From the NCBI GenBank assembly GCA_023548195.1, contig JAJHZJ010000808.1, forward strand, positions 3,639,182 through 3,703,181: DNA of 64,000 nucleotides. The letters run 5' to 3'. The notes below the pieces were generated by a model. It was given only the letters and a program-made list of their open reading frames with translations. It made no database searches and had not been told where the DNA came from. Source of the stretch: Bettongia penicillata ogilbyi. Its lineage: Eukaryota > Chordata > Mammalia > Diprotodontia > Potoroidae. This document shows, piece after piece, positions 44,580 to 55,259 of the stretch. Numbering within the stretch: position 1 is the first letter of the stretch; the number at the start of each line of letters is the position of its first letter. Position numbers and translations under genes: made by a program.

Positions 44580-45755
44580 TTTTTACGGTTGTTATATTAT
44601 TACGGGATTGTTCTTGGTTTTGTTCTGTTCAACATCTTTAGCAAAGACTTGGATGAAGGAATAGATGGCATGCATATCAAATATGCAAATAATGCAAAGT
44701 TGGGAAGGAGAGCTCAAACTGATCATGACAGGCTAGAAGGGCAAACCAAAATTGGCAAGATAAAATTAAACAGGAGTAAATATAAAGTCCCATAGTTGGG
44801 TTAAAAGCATCAACAGTACAGTTAAAGGATGGAGGATATGTGGCTCAAAAACAACACAGAAATATTCTTGGTTTTAGTGAACTATAAACTCAACTCGATT
44901 CAACAATGTGACATGATAATAAAAATGGAATCTTAAGCTGTAATAACAAATGTAATATCAAGTGCTTGCAAATTATAAAATACCACAATCCTAAAGACTC
45001 AAGATGGCCATGCAAAGCTTTGGTAGAGGTCGGCTATAGTATATTACCAACTACCTACATGTATGTAGTTCTTTAAAGTTTGTAAGGTGCTTCTCAGGCA
45101 TCATCTCATTTATGTCTTACAACAAATCTGTGAAGTGGGTATTACAGGTACTATTACCCTTATTTCATAAATGAGAAGATTGAGGCTCAGAGACATTAAC
45201 TGACTTGACCATGCTTGAATAGGTTAAGTGCCAGAATTAGGATTCTGAATCCAGGATCTGACTCCAAGTCCAGAATACTACATATGCTCCATAACACACT
45301 AACAATGACAACATAATTAAAAAGTGGCAAGAAAATATCAAAGAAAATTAAGATAAGAAGGTCATATAGAAAAATATATGGGATAACAAATGACTAGTTC
45401 AGGTGCTACAAGGATAACTAAAAATATGTGAAAGCATAAGAATTCCCATGAACTGCACAAATCATCTAAGAATTTCTGGGAGAACAGAAACAAGAACTGG
45501 CTAGGACTATAGATCTACAACTGTACTAGAATACTCATGCTGACGAGGCTACAGAGATACACTGACAAAGAGCATACAGAATAAGCAAGAAGGTAGTCCG
45601 ACAGTATTGTCCTACTCAGACTAAATATAATGGGTGTCCAGGGACTAATGCCATATTTTATATGGGACAATGAAAAGCTGGACTAGATTCAGAGAAAGAT
45701 GACCAGGATAGACTGAATTAGAAAGCATGCCACAGGAGAAAGAACCAACCAGGGT
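44580..45755 (+). mobile_element. CR1/L3 LINE relic with RT catalytic region
   Basis: Frame 44589-44795 reads VLFNIFSKDLDEGIDGM, then a YANNAKLG stretch, then DRLEGQTKIGK and NRSKYKV. In active CR1/L3 elements the catalytic box is FADD/YADD followed by TKLG, so both aspartates are lost here. The remainder to 45755 shows the CR1/L3 3' ORF end in decayed form ('ttcagagaaagatgaccagg' near 45690). A MIR interrupts it at 45040-45295. Confidence 0.7.
45040..45295 (-). repeat. MIR-type SINE inside CR1/L3
   Basis: 'tttgtaaggtgcttctcaggc', 'gtgaagtgggtattacagg', 'ttcataaatgagaagattgagg', 'ggatctgactccaagtcc', a reversed MIR. Confidence 0.75.
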
Positions 45756-45769
45756 TTTTAAGCCTAAAG

Positions 45770-48060
45770 AAGTCTCCCAATTGGACTCCCTGCTCATTCC
45801 TCCTACTTCAGTCCATTCCTTCATTGTTGCCAAAGTGTTTTTCCTTAAGCTCTAGCTGACCATATACCCCATTCAATCAACTCCAGAGTCTCCCTATTGT
45901 CTCTAGAATAAAATATAAGTTCCTGTTTAGCTTTAAAAGTTCTTCAGAGTCTGACCCCACCTATCATTTTCATCCTTGATGGACAATACTCTCCCCTCTC
46001 ACGTTTCTGGATTCAGCCTGACTAGCCTTCTCTCCTCACATGTGATAATGCATCTCGTTTCTCCATGCTTTTGGCTGTTCCTCAAGACTTGAACCACACT
46101 CCCCTCTCATCTCCAACTCACACAATCCCGCTCACAAGTATCACTAAGATGCCATTCTCTGCGAGTTCTCTTCTTTTCCTGAATTCCTATCACTCAGATG
46201 CTTTTGGCCACTTTCTCCTCCTTCACCCCTGTCTCTCAAAGGAAGAATTGGCCTTACTTCTTTCCAAGGCCAACCCCATTGCCTGTACAACTAATTCTAT
46301 TCCACTCTCCAACAGATGAACCCTCTGTTATTATCTCTCTATCATTTATCTTCAATTTCTCCCCATCTACTGGCTCCCCTAAGGCCTCTCAACATACTTC
46401 TGTTTTCTCTGTCCTTAAAAAACTGTCACTTGATTGGTCCATCCGCCATCTTGCTAAATATTTATTCTATATCGTTTGGCCCTTTGTGGTCAAACTTCTT
46501 AAAAAGGGCATCTACGATAGGTGTCTCCTCTTTCCTTTCACTCACTTCTTAACCTGTCATGGTTTGGCTTCCAATCTTATCCTTGCACTGAAACTGCTCT
46601 CTCCAAAGTTACTAATGATCTCTTGGCTGCCAAATCCAATGGCCTTTTCTCAATTCTCATTCTCCTTGACCTCTCTGCAGCCTTTGCCACCATCAATCAC
46701 TCTTTCCTCCTTAATACTCTTTTCTCTCTAAGTTTTCTGGACACCACTCTCTCCTGGTTCTCCTCCTACTTATCTGACCACTTTTCTGCCACCTTGTGAG
46801 ATCTTCTTCCAGATGATGCCCTCTAACTGTAGGTTTCCCTGAGAGTTACATCCTAAGCTCTCTATACTATACTATCTCACTTGGTGATTTTAGCAGCCCC
46901 CATGGATTTCATTACCAATCTCTATGATGATGACTCTCAAATCTACCAATCCTGCCCTAAACTCTCAGCTGACTTCTAATCTTACAACTCCAAAAGCTTT
47001 TCAGATATCTCAAAGTAGATATCCAGCAAATGTCTTAAGTTCAATATGTCTAAAATAGAACTCATTATCTTTCCTCCTAAAATGCCACTCCCCCTTTCTT
47101 CCCCCACACTTGCCCATTCTCCAAATCCCTCAGACTTATGATGAAGGAGGCTTCCTGGACTTCTCATTATTTCTCGCCCCACCATGTCCAATCTGTTGCC
47201 AACCCTGTTGACTTCATGACTTCAGTATTTTTTTTCCTGCAATATCTCTTGAATACTTCCCCTTTTCTCCTCTTACAATGTCATCACTCTAGCGCAGGCC
47301 CTCATCACCTTATGCTTGGACTGCTGCAATAGTCTGATGGTGGATCTGTCTGCCTCAAGTTTCTCTCCACTCCCATCCATCCTCCATTTAGACTCGAAAG
47401 AGATTTTCCTAAAATCAAAGTTCTGACCATGTTATCCCCATACCCCCAATTCAATAAATTCCAGCACCTCCCTATTGTCTCCAAGACCAAACACAAAATC
47501 CTCTGTTTGATGTTCAAAGTATTTCATAATCTATTCCTCCCTCCCCCCACTAATCTTCACACACCTCAATCCAGTAACTCTGGTCTCCCTGTTGTTTCTT
47601 GACCAAGACACATTATCTCTCCATTCCAGGAATTTTCTCTGGCTATCCCCCAAATCTAGAATACTCTCCATTCTCATCTTCACCTTCTGCCTTCCTTCAA
47701 ACCACCCCCAAAATTCCATCTTCTACAGGAAGACCTCCTAGTGTTTTCCCTCTCTTATTTCCTTTTTATACTGTACTGTTTATTTGTACATATTTGTTTG
47801 TTTGCCTCTCTCACTTGACTGTGGGGCCCCTTGAGGGCAGGGGCTGTCTTTTACTGCTTTTTGGTATTCCCTGGACTTTGTACAGTGCCTGATATACAAC
47901 ATTTATTGTCTGACTATATCTGCATCTGTATCTATATCTACACACCCACTCACCCACATCTATATAGACTTTCCCAATCCCCCCAAATGTTAATGCCTTC
48001 CCTCCCAAACTACCCAGTATTTAATGGTTTTGTACCTATTCTCTTTATAGTTATTCTGTA
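45770..48060 (+). mobile_element. Long L2 LINE with recognisable RT
   Basis: About 2.3 kb of plus-strand L2. The frame 46521-46799 covers an RT block: a PCTETALSKVTNDLLA stretch, then LIDL-type LDLSAAFATINHS, then LNTLFSLSFLDTTLSWFSSYLSD. The catalytic segment lies at about 46920-46945 and reads YDDDSQIY; the L2 family has YADD here, so alanine is replaced by aspartate. The C-terminal codons follow to about 47400, then the L2 3' end with 'gtggggccccttgagggcag' (47821-47840) and 'tacagtgcctgatatac'. At about 45770-46160 an additional L2 3'-type stretch ('ctcctggattcagcctg'-like) precedes it, so two L2s may be joined. Confidence 0.82.
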
Positions 48061-48470
48061 CATATGAGTATATCTACATATATACACATGCATGCATATG
48101 TATATACACAAACACACAAAAGTGTGAATGTGTTTATACTTGCTTCCCCCATTAGAATGTTACCTCCTTGTAAGTAGGCATTCTTTCATTAATTATGTCT
48201 GTAGATGCAAAGGATATAAACACAGTGCATCAAACAATTCCTACTCCCAAGTGCCTTGCAAACCTTAAAACATTATATAAATACTAGCTACTAAAGTTCA
48301 AGGAGAGGCATTAATATTTATTAGACAAGGAAAGGATTCACGCAAAAGGTAGTAGCTAAACTGAATCTTCAAGGAAATGAGGGATTCCAAGAGGCAGAGT
48401 TGAAAAAAAGGCCATTCTAGTCATGGACAGCCAGTGCAAGGGAGATGCACAGCAACTACCTATCTTCTGT
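48060..48470. repeat. AT-rich stretch with MIR/L2 scraps
   Basis: TA/CA-rich simple sequence at 48060-48120, an L2-like end at about 48140-48185, a MIR-like scrap 'ccttgcaaaccttaaaac' (48252-48269), and a reversed L2-like stretch to 48470. Confidence 0.45.
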
Positions 48471-49025
48471 TCAGCTGCCAAAGTGATTGTACTAAAGCCT
48501 AGGGCAGTCTATGTCACCCTTCTAACCCTAACACTCAATAAACTCTGATGACTTCCTATTACCTCTGGGATCAAATATAAACTACATTTAGCATTTAAAG
48601 CTCTTCCAATCAATAATACATTCTAGTGACCTACTGATTGTTCCTTGACCAAAACACTCTATCTCCTATTTCAGTTTCTGTACTAGCTATTCTCCAACCA
48701 TGCCTAGAATGTTCTCTCTCCCTATCTCCATTTCTTTGAATTCCTGGCTTCTCAGACTCAGATCAAGCACCACCTCCTCTGGGAGGCCTTTCCTAGTCTC
48801 CCTAGCACCTCCCTAGGTGCTAATGTTATCCACTCTAAAATTACTTTCCATTTATTCCATATTTATCCCATATCTTCAGATGTATGCTTTTCTCTCTATT
48901 TTCTCCCCTATTAGAATGTAAAGTCACTGACTGTTTTTGTTTTTCTTTGTATCCCCAGTGATTAGCACAGTGCCTGGTACACAAGCTAACAACTAATACT
49001 TAATAAATACTTTTTGATTGATACT
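48470..49025 (+). repeat. L2 LINE 3' region, complete end
   Basis: 'gctgccaaagtgattgtac', 'gatcaagcaccacctcctc', 'gggaggcctttcctagtctcc', 'cctattagaatgtaaagtc', 'gtatccccagtgattagcac', 'aatacttaataaatac'. Same order as 20225-20880. Confidence 0.85.
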
Positions 49026-49445
49026 CATGACATAAATGACAAACAGCAAGAACATCTTTGTTAGGGAGTAAAGAGAAAAACAGAATTTTAGGTTTGAACT
49101 TGAGAAGCAGAGGCTTAATCAAGACCACTGATTCCCAATCTTTTCAAGTACGAGGAACCTTTTCACAGACAACAAATTTCAAAGTCCATACCACAAGAAG
49201 GAAATTTAACTATTTAACTCTATTAACTTCAAAAATGACAAAAAGCAGCTACCTATTTAGTAACACATAAATGAATTTGTATTTTATTCATCACAGTATT
49301 TGTGAACATCTGAAACAATATATATGTGACACCTTTCAATCTACAGAAGGTGTATTTGCTAGTTATACAGAATAATTTAATGAGTTGACCACTCATTGCT
49401 GAACACATCAGCAAAAATCTGATGGCCTGACAGGCATTCACAACC
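49025..49445. other. No recognised feature
   Basis: Unassigned intronic DNA. 'actgattcccaatcttttcaag' is reminiscent of hAT-type termini, but no full element can be traced. Confidence 0.35.
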
Positions 49446-49449
49446 CACA

Positions 49450-49900
49450 AATTGGGATCTAAAAGAAAAAGTTCTTAAACAGGGGAGTAACATGATAGAA
49501 ATTATGCATCAAAAAAATTTATCTCTTAGGTGTATGCAGAGGCGAGGTGAAACCAGACATTAATTAGATCAGTTACGAAATTATTAAAGTGTTCTAGACA
49601 TGAGAGTCTAAAGTAGTAGTAGTAGGAATAATGAGAAAGAGAAGAATATGAGAGATCTTAAATGGAAAAAAAATCACAGCCTTTAGCTGACTTACTAGAT
49701 ACAGAGAATATAATGAAGTAGACTGAGATGGAAAAGTCTGAAATTAAAAGCTTAAGGAATTTTACTAAAACTGTAATGGCACAGAGACAATTTGGGTTTG
49801 AAGATGAAATGGCTAATTTAGTTCAGACAAGTAGAACCTCATGTGACAGCAGGATGTTTAAGTGGCAAATTTCTATAGACAGCTAAAGATTTGGAACTGG
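49450..49900 (-). repeat. L2-like body, decayed
   Basis: 'aaacaggggagtaacatg' and the purine-rich stretch after it resemble the reverse of the L2 3' body as at 57120-57180. Weak. Confidence 0.4.
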
Positions 49901-49969
49901 AATGAAGGGGAAAAGGAAAATATGCAAGGAAACAAGGAAGATCCAGCAGTGTCACCATTAGGCTTACAC

Positions 49970-50425
49970 CACAAATTTCAAAGAAAGAGGAATAAGATCC
50001 ATATGTACAAAAATATGTGTAGCAATCAAAAACTAGAAATTATGGGAATACTCACCTACGAGGGAATGGCTAAATAAATTATGGCATATCAATATAACAG
50101 AAAGCTATTATGCCATAAGAAATGATAGAATGGACAGTTTTAGAAGAAACTGAGACAGCCTCTATGGACTAAATCAGAGTGAAGCAAGCAGAAATTGAAA
50201 AATTTATACAATAACAATACTATACAGAAAAACAACTTAGAAAGACTTCAGAATTCTGATCAATGCAAAAGGTGATGGACTTATACGAAAAACAAGAAAT
50301 AAAGTTTTGGACGTGGCCAAAGTGGGAATGTTTGGTTGGACTATGTAGTTTTGTTATAAGGGTTTTGTTTTTATTGCTCAACGGGGGAGAGGGAAGTAGA
50401 AAGAAGATATAAAACATTTGTGTAA
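49970..50425 (+). mobile_element. Old L1 3' end, 5'-truncated
   Basis: 'gatccatatgtacaaaaatatg', 'gagggaatggctaaataaattatggc', 'agctattatgccataagaaatg': same old subfamily as 39880-40360. Confidence 0.75.
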
Positions 50426-50426
50426 A

Positions 50427-50520
50427 AAGAGAGAAAAAAAGGAAGAAAGGAAAGGGAAGGAAGGAAGGGAAGGAGGAAGGAAAGGAGGAAGGAAGGAAGG
50501 AAAGAAGAAAAAGGAAGACT
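50427..50520 (+). repeat. (GGAA)n microsatellite
   Basis: Imperfect GGAA/GGAAA repeat just behind the old L1 tail, suggesting that it grew from the tail. It is all purine on this strand. Confidence 0.9.
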
Positions 50521-51445
50521 TTGTGGGGGGAAGTTCCATCATCATCCTGATAGATGTTGGGGGTGGTGGTGGTAAATAAAGGACCTGGCCTAGTGTACTT
50601 ATGAATTTACCAGGGAAACTAATTTTGGCCTCAGCCGTGTGTTGTTTTTTTTGTTTTTGTTTTTTACTACTCCTAGACCTTTTGTGTTAGTCAATCACTA
50701 GAATCTTATCAAGTGTTAAGACGCTGTGAGGCCAAGACAAAAAAAGTAACGTTCATCAAAGAAACATTTCAAAAATACACAGATATGAGCAAGCCTTTAA
50801 AAGGGGGCAACCGACAAGAACAATGGTGTTGGAATGACTGCATTAAATTGAAGACATACTAAAACTGCATGCATATACATATTAGAGATTCATGGTTTCC
50901 CATACAATCTATTCTGTTCTTTTATATGGAACTGTCCATGCTTGTCATTTAAAAATTTCAGAATACTAAACAAGAAAAAAAATGGAACAAAACTCACTGC
51001 CAGACATTCCAGGAGGTAACATCTGTGAAACTGAAATTCCCATGTTCAAACACAACCGCTCATCCTTCCATTTCTACTCTTCTTACTCATATTGAGTAAC
51101 TGCTGACCTCAAGGCCTTTGAGTCAGTCACCCTTATTCTCCCATTCCATCATCCCCACTATCACCTCACTATACAGAGCCTGAAAGCACTATCCACCACT
51201 TGACATTTGCACTAGCTATGTGTACTGTGGAGTTTCTTTTTTCCTTGACTTTCTATTGTTCCTAACTTGGGAAGGGGAGAGAGTCCTCCACTTTTGCTAG
51301 AGTTGCTGAGTATTACAAAAAGTCAAAAAATGAAGCTAATTTCACTCACTAATATCAACTATGTTCAGTCAAAGTGAATTACATTTTGCTTCATCAAGAC
51401 ATACTGCCCTTTCACATCCATACCTTTGCTCCCATTTTTACCCAT
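50520..51445. other. No recognised feature
   Basis: No gene or named repeat. A GT-rich stretch lies at 50635-50670. Confidence 0.4.
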
Positions 51446-51454
51446 ATTGACAAT

Positions 51455-51760
51455 TTGATTTAACAAGTATTTATTAAATGCCTAGTTTGTAAAAGTCATT
51501 GTAAAGTAAAAAACAAAACAGTTCTTGTCCTCAAAAAACTCCTGAGATAAGACAGTATGTTCAGATAAGTAAATACAATATAATGGAGGGAAAAAGGGAA
51601 GGCCAAACTAACAACTGGGATTAAATGCAAAAATCAGGAAAAGCCTTGTAAAAGAGGAGGTGGCACCCAAACTTAACCTTGAAAATTAAGGATCACAAGA
51701 GGCAGAAGTGATGAGAAGATTCCAAGTACTTAAGACACCAAGATTGAGGACATACCATCA
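51455..51760 (-). repeat. L2 LINE 3' end
   Basis: 'caagtatttattaaatgcctag', 'gttcttgtcctcaaaaaac', 'ggaaaagccttgtaaaagagg', 'cacaagaggcagaagtgatg': reversed L2 3' part. Confidence 0.65.
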
Positions 51761-51784
51761 TATACCTTTACTGAACACGTAAAA

Positions 51785-51990
51785 GTTTGTTTTCTATGAA
51801 TGATTTTAATTGAGCCTCAAAAAATTATGTGAAAAATTACAAATATTCTTATAGTACAAATGAGGAAACTGAGGCTGAGAGAAGTTGTGACTTGTCCATT
51901 ATCATACAGTAAGTAAAGTGTTAAGAGGTAACACTCAACACATTTTCCTGAAGGTAGGCAATATCCACTAAGTCAGGCACTCTGCACTAA
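51785..51990 (-). repeat. MIR-type SINE
   Basis: 'caaatgaggaaactgaggctg', 'gttgtgacttgtccattatc': a reversed MIR core with poor ends. Confidence 0.6.
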
Positions 51991-51994
51991 GTCA

Positions 51995-52100
51995 CTGCCC
52001 TCCCACTGGAGGTCTTGTAAGGAAATCATGTCCGGCTAGGTGGAACCAGATGTGTCTAAGATCTTTCCAATTCAGACTGTATGTTTGTGATACATGTTTG
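51995..52100 (+). repeat. CR1/L3 3' terminus
   Basis: 'cccactggaggtcttgtaagg' and 'tttccaattcagactgtatg' match the CR1/L3 end on the plus strand. Confidence 0.5.
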
Positions 52101-53005
52101 AACCTCTATTTACCACTTGTGGCTACAACACAAGGAGCTCTGCCAAAATAGTCCCTAAAAAGAATGAACTTATAAAATCCATTAGTAAAACTCATCTCCA
52201 GATTCCATTGATGGCAAGTGGAGGAAAAGTTTAAAAAAAAAAGTTCCCTGGAGGAAATATATCTCAAAGTATAGTCCTTACAACATTAGGATGAAGACTG
52301 ACCAACTGCCAATAAAGGCTGGGTTATTGTTCCAGTAACAGTAACAACAAATTATGTGTCTAACTGCAAAATGAATGTCAGGCTGGCCAGGGGTAGGGAC
52401 ACAACCTATAATTCACAACAGAATTAAATACACTGGCAGACAAAATTGCCCCATAAGCAACATGTCAATTGAGCAAATTAGTCAAAGAAACATACAATAT
52501 ATTGAACTTTTCTTAAAATCCCAGAGTCCATAGACTTAAGTCAACATCTTGCTCCAAAACTGAATCTTAAAAAACTATTAATTTTACCAAATAGTGCACA
52601 AATTCAATCTTGCAAAATAATTTTATAGGCTAGTTTTCTTACAGAAAATTAGAAACTTTCATTTTTTAAATCATTTCATGAAAAAAAATTCTAAAAATAT
52701 ACGTATCAGCCCTTACAAAATACCTTAAGGCTGAAATTCCACCTCTAACATCCAACTTCCCCCCCACTTTTGCATAAACACTTAAAAAAACCTTTTTTCT
52801 GCTAAGACAAAACTGACATTTCCCCCATTCCTGAAAGATTTAATCCTCTAAATTCCCCACAATGCAACACTATGACCCTATCACTCAAAGTTTTCATGAC
52901 ACACTTAAACCTTTTTCTTTAGGGGGAAAAACAATGTCTGAACAGGATGAAATCTTCAACTATTGTTAAAAAAAAAAAAGCAAGCTAGAGCAGGCAATCA
53001 AATGA
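52100..53005. other. No recognised feature (next to CpG island)
   Basis: AT-rich DNA inside the intron, directly 3' of the first coding exon. An A-run lies at 52967-52980. No repeat that I can name. Confidence 0.4.
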
Positions 53006-53138
53006 TAGAACAGTCTTGTCTACCGGTCTTATAAAGAGGCTTTTCGACAAAAGCCTAGCCAACACCCCCAGTCTGGGGGGTGCTCTGCCCGGGAAGCTGT
53101 CAAGTTGGAGGGAGGGACAGACAGACAGGCGTGGCAGG

Positions 53139-53150
53139 GGGTACCTTGAG
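53139..53150 (-). other. PDS5A: Splice donor of the PDS5A first coding exon
   Basis: CTCAAG|GTACCC on the minus strand: the exon ends at 53145 and the intron GT is at 53144-53143. The position agrees with the end of protein similarity. Confidence 0.9.
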
Positions 53151-53285
53151 CCGTTTGACCACCTCGTCGTTGGTGATCTTGTCGGTGATCTCTTTCACCC
53201 CCGGGGGGTAGGTGATTTTTCCGTCAGAGCTCACCACGCCACAGAGGGCCGTGGGCGGCTTGGGCTGTGCACTGGGGAAGTCCAT
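53145..53285 (-). CDS. PDS5A: PDS5A first coding exon (residues 1-47)
   Basis: PDS5A is a nuclear HEAT-repeat protein that binds the cohesin ring with WAPL, sororin and acetylation enzymes, and controls cohesin release and loop size. The exon translates to 47 residues beginning [23 protein letters not shown] and the [13 protein letters not shown] block identify PDS5A. PDS5B shares the latter block but has a different, shorter N-terminus. The exon ends KRLK in phase 0, then the donor GTACCC. The start codon has A at -3 and G at +4, a strong context. The start is at 53285, not at an upstream in-frame ATG (53309), because the family begins MDF. The rest of the gene lies left of the window. Confidence 0.95.
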
Positions 53286-54046
53286 CCTGGGGGACAACTT
53301 TTCTTCCACGCTCCTCTACCGGCCTCTATCGGTCAGAAAACAAAAGTTCAGCGGGAAATGGACGACTTTCTAACCCCTTTTTCATTTCAAAACCCCTCAA
53401 ATCAGAAAGGCCCCAGTCTCCGGGGAGGTCGACACGGAGAGTGATCATGGAGGGGGGAGCTGGGGCGGTGCTCCCCCGTCCTGGCAGGGTCTCTCCCGGG
53501 GCCCGGGGCTCAACAAACCCCGAAGGATCTCCTCCCCATCTCGAGACCCCGCGGGGTCTCTCCCTGGCCCCGAGGAGTGCCTGGCCAACGCCTGGAGTTC
53601 CTCGGTCCACATCTCACAATGAAATCCGCACTAAAAGCAACCAACGCCCGAAGCCTGGCAGCTCCAGGAGGTGGGGGTGGGGCGGAGAGGGCTAAGGGAT
53701 TCCCCCCCTTTCCCGGGCCGGCCCAGCCTCCTGCCGGGGCGACAGCCTCCAGGGAGAGAGCGAGGCCGAGGCCTAGGGGGCTCGGGTTAGGCCGCGGCGC
53801 CGGGAGAGCGAGTCCCTTGTGCCCGCTCCGGGCCGCCCCCCGCCCTCCTCCCGGAGCCCCGGGAGGGAGAGAGAAGGAAGGGCACTGAGCCCCCTTCCCC
53901 CCAGGAAGCGGCAGCCGCGGCTCCGCCCTCCCCATGGGGTTCCTTCAACTTGGGCTGAGGAAGCCTCCGTGGCTGCCCTGAGCCTCGCTCGCCCGGCTCG
54001 GCGCCACGGAGAGGAGAGGCCTTCCCCTCGGCCCGGGCGCTGCCGC

Positions 54047-54056
54047 CTTTACCTCG
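54047..54056 (-). other. PDS5A: Candidate 5'UTR splice donor (non-coding exon 1)
   Basis: The minus strand reads CGAG|GTAAAG, a near-perfect donor, with GT at 54052-54051. A matching acceptor could be CCCCCAG just before the coding start (AG at 53288-53287), with a branch-like CTGAC about 45 bases upstream. This would make a first non-coding exon and a short 5'UTR intron of about 765 bases. The pyrimidine tract is weak, so an unspliced leader remains possible. Confidence 0.4.
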
Positions 54057-54571
54057 TCCTCATGCGGGCGGGAGGCGCCTGGAGCGCTGGGGTCGCGGTA
54101 CGCAGGTGGAGCCCAGGCCGCCGCCACCGCCGCCGCTTCTCTTCGGGCTGCACACAAAGCAGCTCCGTGGGTCCTGCCGCGGCCGTCGTCGTCGCCGCCG
54201 CCTTCCCCGGAGCGGTGCTGGGGCTGGCAGGGCCGGGGAGGAGAAGCCTCAGCGTCGGCGAGGGAGAGCCGAGCCAAGCGGCAGAGGCGAAGCGAAGAGA
54301 GGAGAGCGACGAGCGCGCGCTGCGCGGGGAGACACTGCCGCTCTCCGTCGGCCCGAGGAAGGGCAGCCCCGGCCGAGGCCGCTCGCTATGAGTGCATGGA
54401 GGAGGAGGGCGTCAGGGCCCGGCGCGGGAGCCCGCCACCGCCTCCGTCAGTCCCTCAGCCCGCCCCCGCCCCGGGCCGCCCGCCGAGCCTGGCCGCTCGC
54501 ACTCAGCCCCGGGGCCCGCGGGTCACACGGCGGCGGCGGGAGCGGGGCGCGCCTCCCCCTCCCCACCCTTT

Positions 54572-54593
54572 ACTCCTCCTCCTCCTCCTCCTC
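54572..54593 (+). repeat. (CTC/TCC)n trinucleotide run
   Basis: Seven consecutive TCC-type units within the CpG island, on the promoter side of the gene. Confidence 0.9.
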
Positions 54594-54713
54594 GTCGGGA
54601 GCAGCCCCGGCGGCGGCCTCGCCCGCTCGGCTGCTCTCCGCCTCTCTCCTCTCCGCCTTCCCCTTCCTTCCTCCCTCCTTCCCTCCCCGCCAGCCCTGCG
54701 GACAGCGCCGCCT

Positions 54714-54730
54714 CCCGATTGGCGCCAAAA
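54714..54730 (-). promoter_or_regulatory. PDS5A: Composite E2F / CCAAT element
   Basis: The minus strand reads TTTTGGCGCCAATCGGG. TTTTGGCGCC matches the E2F consensus TTTSSCGC with its palindromic core, and it overlaps a CCAAT box (GCCAATCGG) bound by NF-Y. This pairing is typical of cell-cycle promoters. It lies about 1.4 kb upstream of the start codon and about 660 bases upstream of the candidate donor. Function is inferred. Confidence 0.65.
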
Positions 54731-54887
54731 CCAGCAGCGCCCACAGGCTCGGGAGGAGGAAGCGAGCGGGCCGGGACTGAACCCGGCTGGAGCCGAGCGA
54801 GGGGCCCGGGCCAGCCTGCCCTGACTTCCTGCTCCTCGGGGATGCCCGCACGCGCCGGAAGCAGGCGCTCACTCGTTCACTTGGGCC

Positions 54888-55035
54888 ATGGGCATTTATT
54901 CAGCGCCCACGACGCGCTCCGCGGCGGGGACACAAAAGGCCCGCCACAGCTCCTGCCCTCCTAATGGCGGAGACAGACTTACCCACAGCCCTGTGCCAAG
55001 CAGACCGAGCCAGGATGAATGGAGACCTCGGCGGG
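54888..55035 (-). repeat. L2 3' end inside the CpG island
   Basis: 'ggcatttattcagcgcccac', 'ggggacacaaaaggcc', 'cagctcctgccctcctaatgg' and 'ggagac' are the reverse of the L2 3' end, here GC-enriched and with CpG retained. It shows that an L2 copy has become part of the upstream promoter area. Confidence 0.65.
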
Positions 55036-55259
55036 GGCGCGGCGGGCTCCAGCTTAGGGGGTGGGGGTCGATGGGATCGCTTCAGAGGGTACTTTCCGGG
55101 GAAGACGGTAGAGTGCCCCCCACCCCGCAGCCATGTGTGAAGGAAGCGTGCTCCAGCATTTTAGTGATTTCATTTGAGGAACACCATCCGATGGACCCCC
55201 CCCAGGGAACGTGGAGAACCGTAGCGGTGAATGAAAAGGGGTGACAGCGAGGCCGCGGC

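Noticed and set aside
53100..53309. PDS5A start at the upstream ATG (53309) giving eight extra residues.
   Set aside because: Known PDS5A begins MDF at 53285, which also has the better start context; the extra part may lie upstream of a splice acceptor.
53819..54964. Long overlapping open frames in the CpG island (for example 190 and 224 codons) on both strands.
   Set aside because: They are rich in Pro, Arg, Ala and Gly, overlap each other in several frames, and have no motif. High GC removes stop codons by chance.
54888..55244. Plus-strand 118-codon frame that might be a divergent gene sharing the promoter.
   Set aside because: Its first part is a reversed L2 end, no splice or protein motif is seen, and the rest is low-complexity.
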